Of a stretch of DNA of 64,000 nt, positions 61,056 through 64,000 are shown one piece after another (position 1 is the stretch's first letter; each line of letters begins with the position of its first letter). Under the pieces are notes generated by a model. The model was given only the letters and a program-made list of their open reading frames with translations, did not search any database and was not told the origin of the DNA. Made by a program: the position numbers and the translations under genes. The DNA comes from Candidatus Firestoneibacteriota bacterium (lineage in GTDB: Bacteria > Oederibacteriota > Muellerivitia > Muellerivitales > Muellerivitaceae). The DNA is taken from NCBI GenBank assembly GCA_013286205.1, contig JABDGD010000007.1, positions 1 to 64,000 on the forward strand. The letters are read 5' to 3'.

Positions 61056-62468
61056 TCAGCACTTCGGTTCGAGGCTGTATTTTTCGGTTTCCATGTCAAA
61101 CGGTACGGGATAGTGCGCCGTAAAACAAGCGGTGCAATGTTCGTTCGACTTGCCCTTCACCGCCTGCAGCATGCCTTCCACTGAAAGATAGCTCAAGCTA
61201 TCCACCCGCAAATAGGTCTTAATCTCATCCAAAGTATGCGTCGCGGCGATCAACTCTTTACGGCTGGGAAAATCCATACCATAAAAACAAGGTGAGATAA
61301 TCGGCGGTGAGGTAATAGCCAGATGAACCTCGGTGGCGCCTACATTGCGGATCATTTTGACAATTTTGCGCATGGTGGTTCCCCGCACAATCGAATCGTC
61401 AATGAGGACAACCCGTTTACCTTCCATGGATTCCCGAACGGGGTTGTACTTGAGACGGGCACCAAAGTCACGAATGGCCTGGTCCGGTTCAATAAAAGTA
61501 CGGCCCACATAGTGATTGCGAATAAGGCCTGTTTCGTATGGGATTTTTGACTCTTCAGCGTAACCGGTGGCGGCCATATTGGCCGAGTCCGGAACCGGAA
61601 CCACCACATCAGCGTCAACATGATGTTCTCTCGCCAAAATTCTTCCCAGTTCTTTACGAACCTTTTGAACACTGGTGTTATAGATGCGGGAATCAGGTCT
61701 GGCAAAATAAATGTGCTCAAAGATACACATGGCGCTGGTTGTTTTTTCAAAAGGCTTGATCGAAACCAAACCATTTTCATTAATCAAAACAATTTCGCCC
61801 GGTTCGACATCGCGAACATATTGAGCGTCAACGATATCAAACGCGCAGGTTTCGCTAGCCAACACCCAGGAGTCACCCAACTTGCCCAAACACAGGGGCC
61901 TAAAACCGTGAGGATCTCTCATGCCAAACAAACCGTCATCAGCCAAAATAACCAAAGAGTAAGCCCCGCGGACTTTTTTCAAGGAATCAATCATCGCTTC
62001 AATCAGCGTATGAGCTGAAGAACGGGCAATTAAATGAACAATGACTTCAGAATCGATCGTGCTGGAGAAAATAGAACCACGGGCTTCTAGCTCGTCGCGG
62101 ATACGGCGGGAGTTGACCAAATTACCATTATGAGCCAAAGCCATAGAACCTTGCGCGTACTCCACCGCGATGGGCTGAGCGTTTCGAACCTGGCTAGAAC
62201 CCGTGGTGGAATAACGAACGTGACCAATCGCGCAATTTCCCGGCAGTTCTTTAAAAGCGTCCTCAGTAAAAATGTCAGCAACCAACCCCATACGTTTGTA
62301 GTTATAAAGATGACCGTCTGACATGGTACAAATACCGGCGGATTCTTGTCCGCGGTGTTGGAGTGAATGCAACCCGAGGTAGGTTATCTTGGCGGCTTCA
62401 GGGTGATTGTAGATACCAAAAACACCACACTGATCGTGCGGCTTATCATCGTCTAGCCAATGCTCCAA
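61056..62468 (-). CDS. purF: Amidophosphoribosyltransferase
   Basis: The 470-residue enzyme starts purine synthesis from PRPP and glutamine. The N-terminal nucleophile is C14 (DQCGVFGI) after a 13-residue propeptide to be removed; HSLQHRGQESAG follows. PRPP-binding loop VVLIDDSIVRGTT lies near 348-360. Cysteines in SAMCIFEHIYFA, SPCFYGMDF and EHCTACF match the four ligands of the oxygen-sensitive [4Fe-4S] form known from Bacillus. TTG start with CGGAGG upstream. It follows purL by 18 bases. Confidence 0.96.
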   Translation of the reverse strand: MEHWLDDDKPHDQCGVFGIYNHPEAAKITYLGLHSLQHRGQESAGICTMSDGHLYNYKRMGLVADIFTEDAFKELPGNCAIGHVRYSTTGSSQVRNAQPIAVEYAQGSMALAHNGNLVNSRRIRDELEARGSIFSSTIDSEVIVHLIARSSAHTLIEAMIDSLKKVRGAYSLVILADDGLFGMRDPHGFRPLCLGKLGDSWVLASETCAFDIVDAQYVRDVEPGEIVLINENGLVSIKPFEKTTSAMCIFEHIYFARPDSRIYNTSVQKVRKELGRILAREHHVDADVVVPVPDSANMAATGYAEESKIPYETGLIRNHYVGRTFIEPDQAIRDFGARLKYNPVRESMEGKRVVLIDDSIVRGTTMRKIVKMIRNVGATEVHLAITSPPIISPCFYGMDFPSRKELIAATHTLDEIKTYLRVDSLSYLSVEGMLQAVKGKSNEHCTACFTAHYPVPFDMETEKYSLEPKC

Positions 62469-62486
62469 GGTATTCCTCCGTTTTGA

Positions 62487-64000
62487 TTAAGCCATCATCT
62501 TTTCAATGCTGGTAAAAAACAAATCCGCTAAACGGCTGACCGCCACCTTCACTTCTTTTCCAATCGTCAAAGAATCCCCGCCTACGGTTCCAATTTTCTC
62601 AAACGGAACGCCGAACTTCTTCAGGATTTCTTCAACTTTCGCTGCGTCAGCAGGCTTGAGTGAAACAATCACACGGGATTGAGCTTCACCAAACAACCGT
62701 CCGTCTAATCTTCCCTCGCCCGGCAGGCTCACCGTCGCGCCCAAAGACTTCTGCTCATGAGTCGTGCCGGTGAAGCAGCTTTCAGACACGGCCACCGCGA
62801 ATCCACCGTCAGAACAATCATGCGCGCTTTGAAGCATTTTCTGATCAGCCAAAGCCTTGAGAGCTTGGTGCAATTTCAACTCAACTTCCAGGTTCAATGT
62901 AGGACACAGCCCTGTCTTTTTTCCATGGGTGACCGTCAGGTAACGGCTTCCACCAATGGATTGACCCATAGAACCAAGCAAATAGATGGAATCACCCTCG
63001 TTTTTGAACCATTGAGTGATACGGGTATCCACGTTTTGAAAGAGCCCCATCATGCCGATCACCGGCGTCGGGTCGATAGCTCCAGTTGGATTTTCGTTAT
63101 AAAGCGAGACGTTGCCGCCCGTGATGGGGATGTTAAAGGCACGGGCAGCGTCCCCCAGACCAGCGATAACGCGATCGAGGTAATAAAACACTTCCGGCTT
63201 TTCAGGATTGCCAAAGTTGAGACAATCCGTCATGCCGATGGATTGAGCACCTGAGCAGGCAATGTTGCGGGCCGCTTCAGCCACTACAATTTTGGCGCCT
63301 TCATAAGGATCAAGCGCGCAGTAAGAACCCAGACCATCGATGGTCATGGCCAAGCCTAATTGAGTTCCCTTCACACGAATAACAGCCGCGTCAGAACCGG
63401 GACGAATCAGGCTATTGGAACGAACCATATGGTCATACTGGCGGTAAACCCAGCGCTTGCTGGCAATCGTGGGATCGGCAATAAGCTTTTCCAAAACTTC
63501 CGAAAGGTTGCCGGGGACCGGAATCGAGTTTTCATCAAATTCTTTATACGTCTTCAAAATAGCCGGTTCGCTTTTAGCGGGATGATACAAAGGCGCGTCG
63601 GTTAAAGAATCGGCTGGTACATCTGCGACTACTTTACCGTTTTCCTTCACAATCATTCGGCCTGTATCGGTCACGATGCCAATGGTGGCGGCATGCAAGT
63701 CCCACTTGGCCAGAATGTCATGAACTTTTTGTTCGCAGCCTGGTTTAGCGACCAAGAGCATACGTTCTTGGGATTCAGATAAAAGAATTTCGTAAGGAGT
63801 CATTCCCTTTTCACGTTGCGGCACTTTGGCCACATCGATTTCAATGCCCGCTCCGCCGCGGCTCGCCATTTCGCAAGTCGAGCAGGTTAAACCGGCCGCA
63901 CCCATATCTTGAATACCCACCAAGAGATTGCCGTGAATCAGTTCGAGTGTGGCTTCCATCAGAAGCTTTTCCATAAAGGGATCGGCCACCTGAACGGCGC
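62487..64000 (-). CDS. purL: Phosphoribosylformylglycinamidine synthase PurL (5' part outside window)
   Basis: The frame is open to the window edge; an apparent GTG at 63989 is internal (AVQVADPFMEKLLMEA is mid-protein). About 503 residues remain of an expected roughly 740-residue small-type PurL. Present: DMGAAGLTCSTCEMASRGG, SESQERMLLV, DCLNFGNPEKPEV, GGNVSLYNE and DCSDGGFAVAVSE (in pieces). It makes FGAM with ATP and ammonia; in this form PurQ and PurS are needed and were not found here, so probably lie upstream. Confidence 0.94.
   Translation of the reverse strand, partial: AVQVADPFMEKLLMEATLELIHGNLLVGIQDMGAAGLTCSTCEMASRGGAGIEIDVAKVPQREKGMTPYEILLSESQERMLLVAKPGCEQKVHDILAKWDLHAATIGIVTDTGRMIVKENGKVVADVPADSLTDAPLYHPAKSEPAILKTYKEFDENSIPVPGNLSEVLEKLIADPTIASKRWVYRQYDHMVRSNSLIRPGSDAAVIRVKGTQLGLAMTIDGLGSYCALDPYEGAKIVVAEAARNIACSGAQSIGMTDCLNFGNPEKPEVFYYLDRVIAGLGDAARAFNIPITGGNVSLYNENPTGAIDPTPVIGMMGLFQNVDTRITQWFKNEGDSIYLLGSMGQSIGGSRYLTVTHGKKTGLCPTLNLEVELKLHQALKALADQKMLQSAHDCSDGGFAVAVSESCFTGTTHEQKSLGATVSLPGEGRLDGRLFGEAQSRVIVSLKPADAAKVEEILKKFGVPFEKIGTVGGDSLTIGKEVKVAVSRLADLFFTSIEKMMA

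Noticed and set aside
62757..63254. 165-residue plus-strand frame in purL
   Set aside because: Antisense to clear PurL motifs with no ribosome site or family resemblance.

Overview
The window is about 64 kb of ordinary-density bacterial chromosome with moderate G+C. Most genes are on the minus strand, and no gap longer than 300 bp lacks a gene. The cell has an outer membrane: there are two TonB-receptor-like barrels, a PorV-type barrel, five or more lipoproteins and a PpiD-like periplasmic chaperone. I could not place the organism. The gene orders (pheA-hisC-tyrA-aroA-cmk, rplU-rpmA-obgE-proB-nadD-rsfS, yceD-rpmF-plsX-fabHDG-acpP-fabF-rnc) and zinc-type L28 and L32 fit a deep-branching Gram-negative lineage (an Elusimicrobia/Omnitrophica/FCPU426-like or deltaproteobacterial neighbourhood). 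That placement is a low-confidence guess. Non-ATG starts are frequent.

Layout. 1-2.1 kb: a truncated TonB-dependent receptor. 2.1-7.7 kb: periplasmic msrB, then a tightly overlapping aromatic amino-acid operon with cmk at its end. 7.7-11 kb (+): a two-helix membrane protein with a cytoplasmic PAS-like domain, followed by two beta-propeller lipoproteins with their own promoter. 11-21.5 kb (-): one run headed by tRNA-Leu, containing an M16 protease, yggT, yqeK, a LytR_C protein, a winged-helix protein, argS, a TPR lipoprotein, tadB, tadC, DUF192 and glyA. 21.6-24.1 kb (+): rnr-smpB. 24.1-29.7 kb: a PAS-GAF-PAS-GGDEF-EAL protein, a thioredoxin-like protein, two unknown envelope proteins and an Old Yellow Enzyme.

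29.7-38.3 kb (-): a 49-residue zinc-ribbon protein, tRNA-Lys, purA, rsfS, nadD, proB, obgE, L27, L21, a PorV-like barrel, a TonB-receptor-like barrel and tRNA-Gly. 38.6-40 kb (+): a PpiD-like foldase. 40-47.8 kb (-): maf, DUF4321, rnc and the fatty-acid genes with L32 and YceD. 47.9-52.3 kb (-): coaD, rsmD, an A+T-rich unknown secreted protein and recG. 52.5 kb (+): L28. 52.8-64 kb: a lipoprotein, rpiB, a small phosphatase, tsaC, then purD, purH, purN, purM, purF and purL, with a diguanylate cyclase inserted in the opposite orientation.

The genes mostly serve core metabolism: aromatic amino acids, purines, fatty acids and translation. I saw no CRISPR array, insertion sequence, prophage or rRNA. 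The points most worth a second look are the PAS/beta-propeller cluster, a phased triple operator upstream of tsaC, an arginyl-tRNA synthetase without a HIGH-like motif, an outer-membrane protein whose signal peptide seems to begin inside a tRNA gene, a tRNA-Lys inside a 19-bp inverted repeat, and an orphan tadBC pair.
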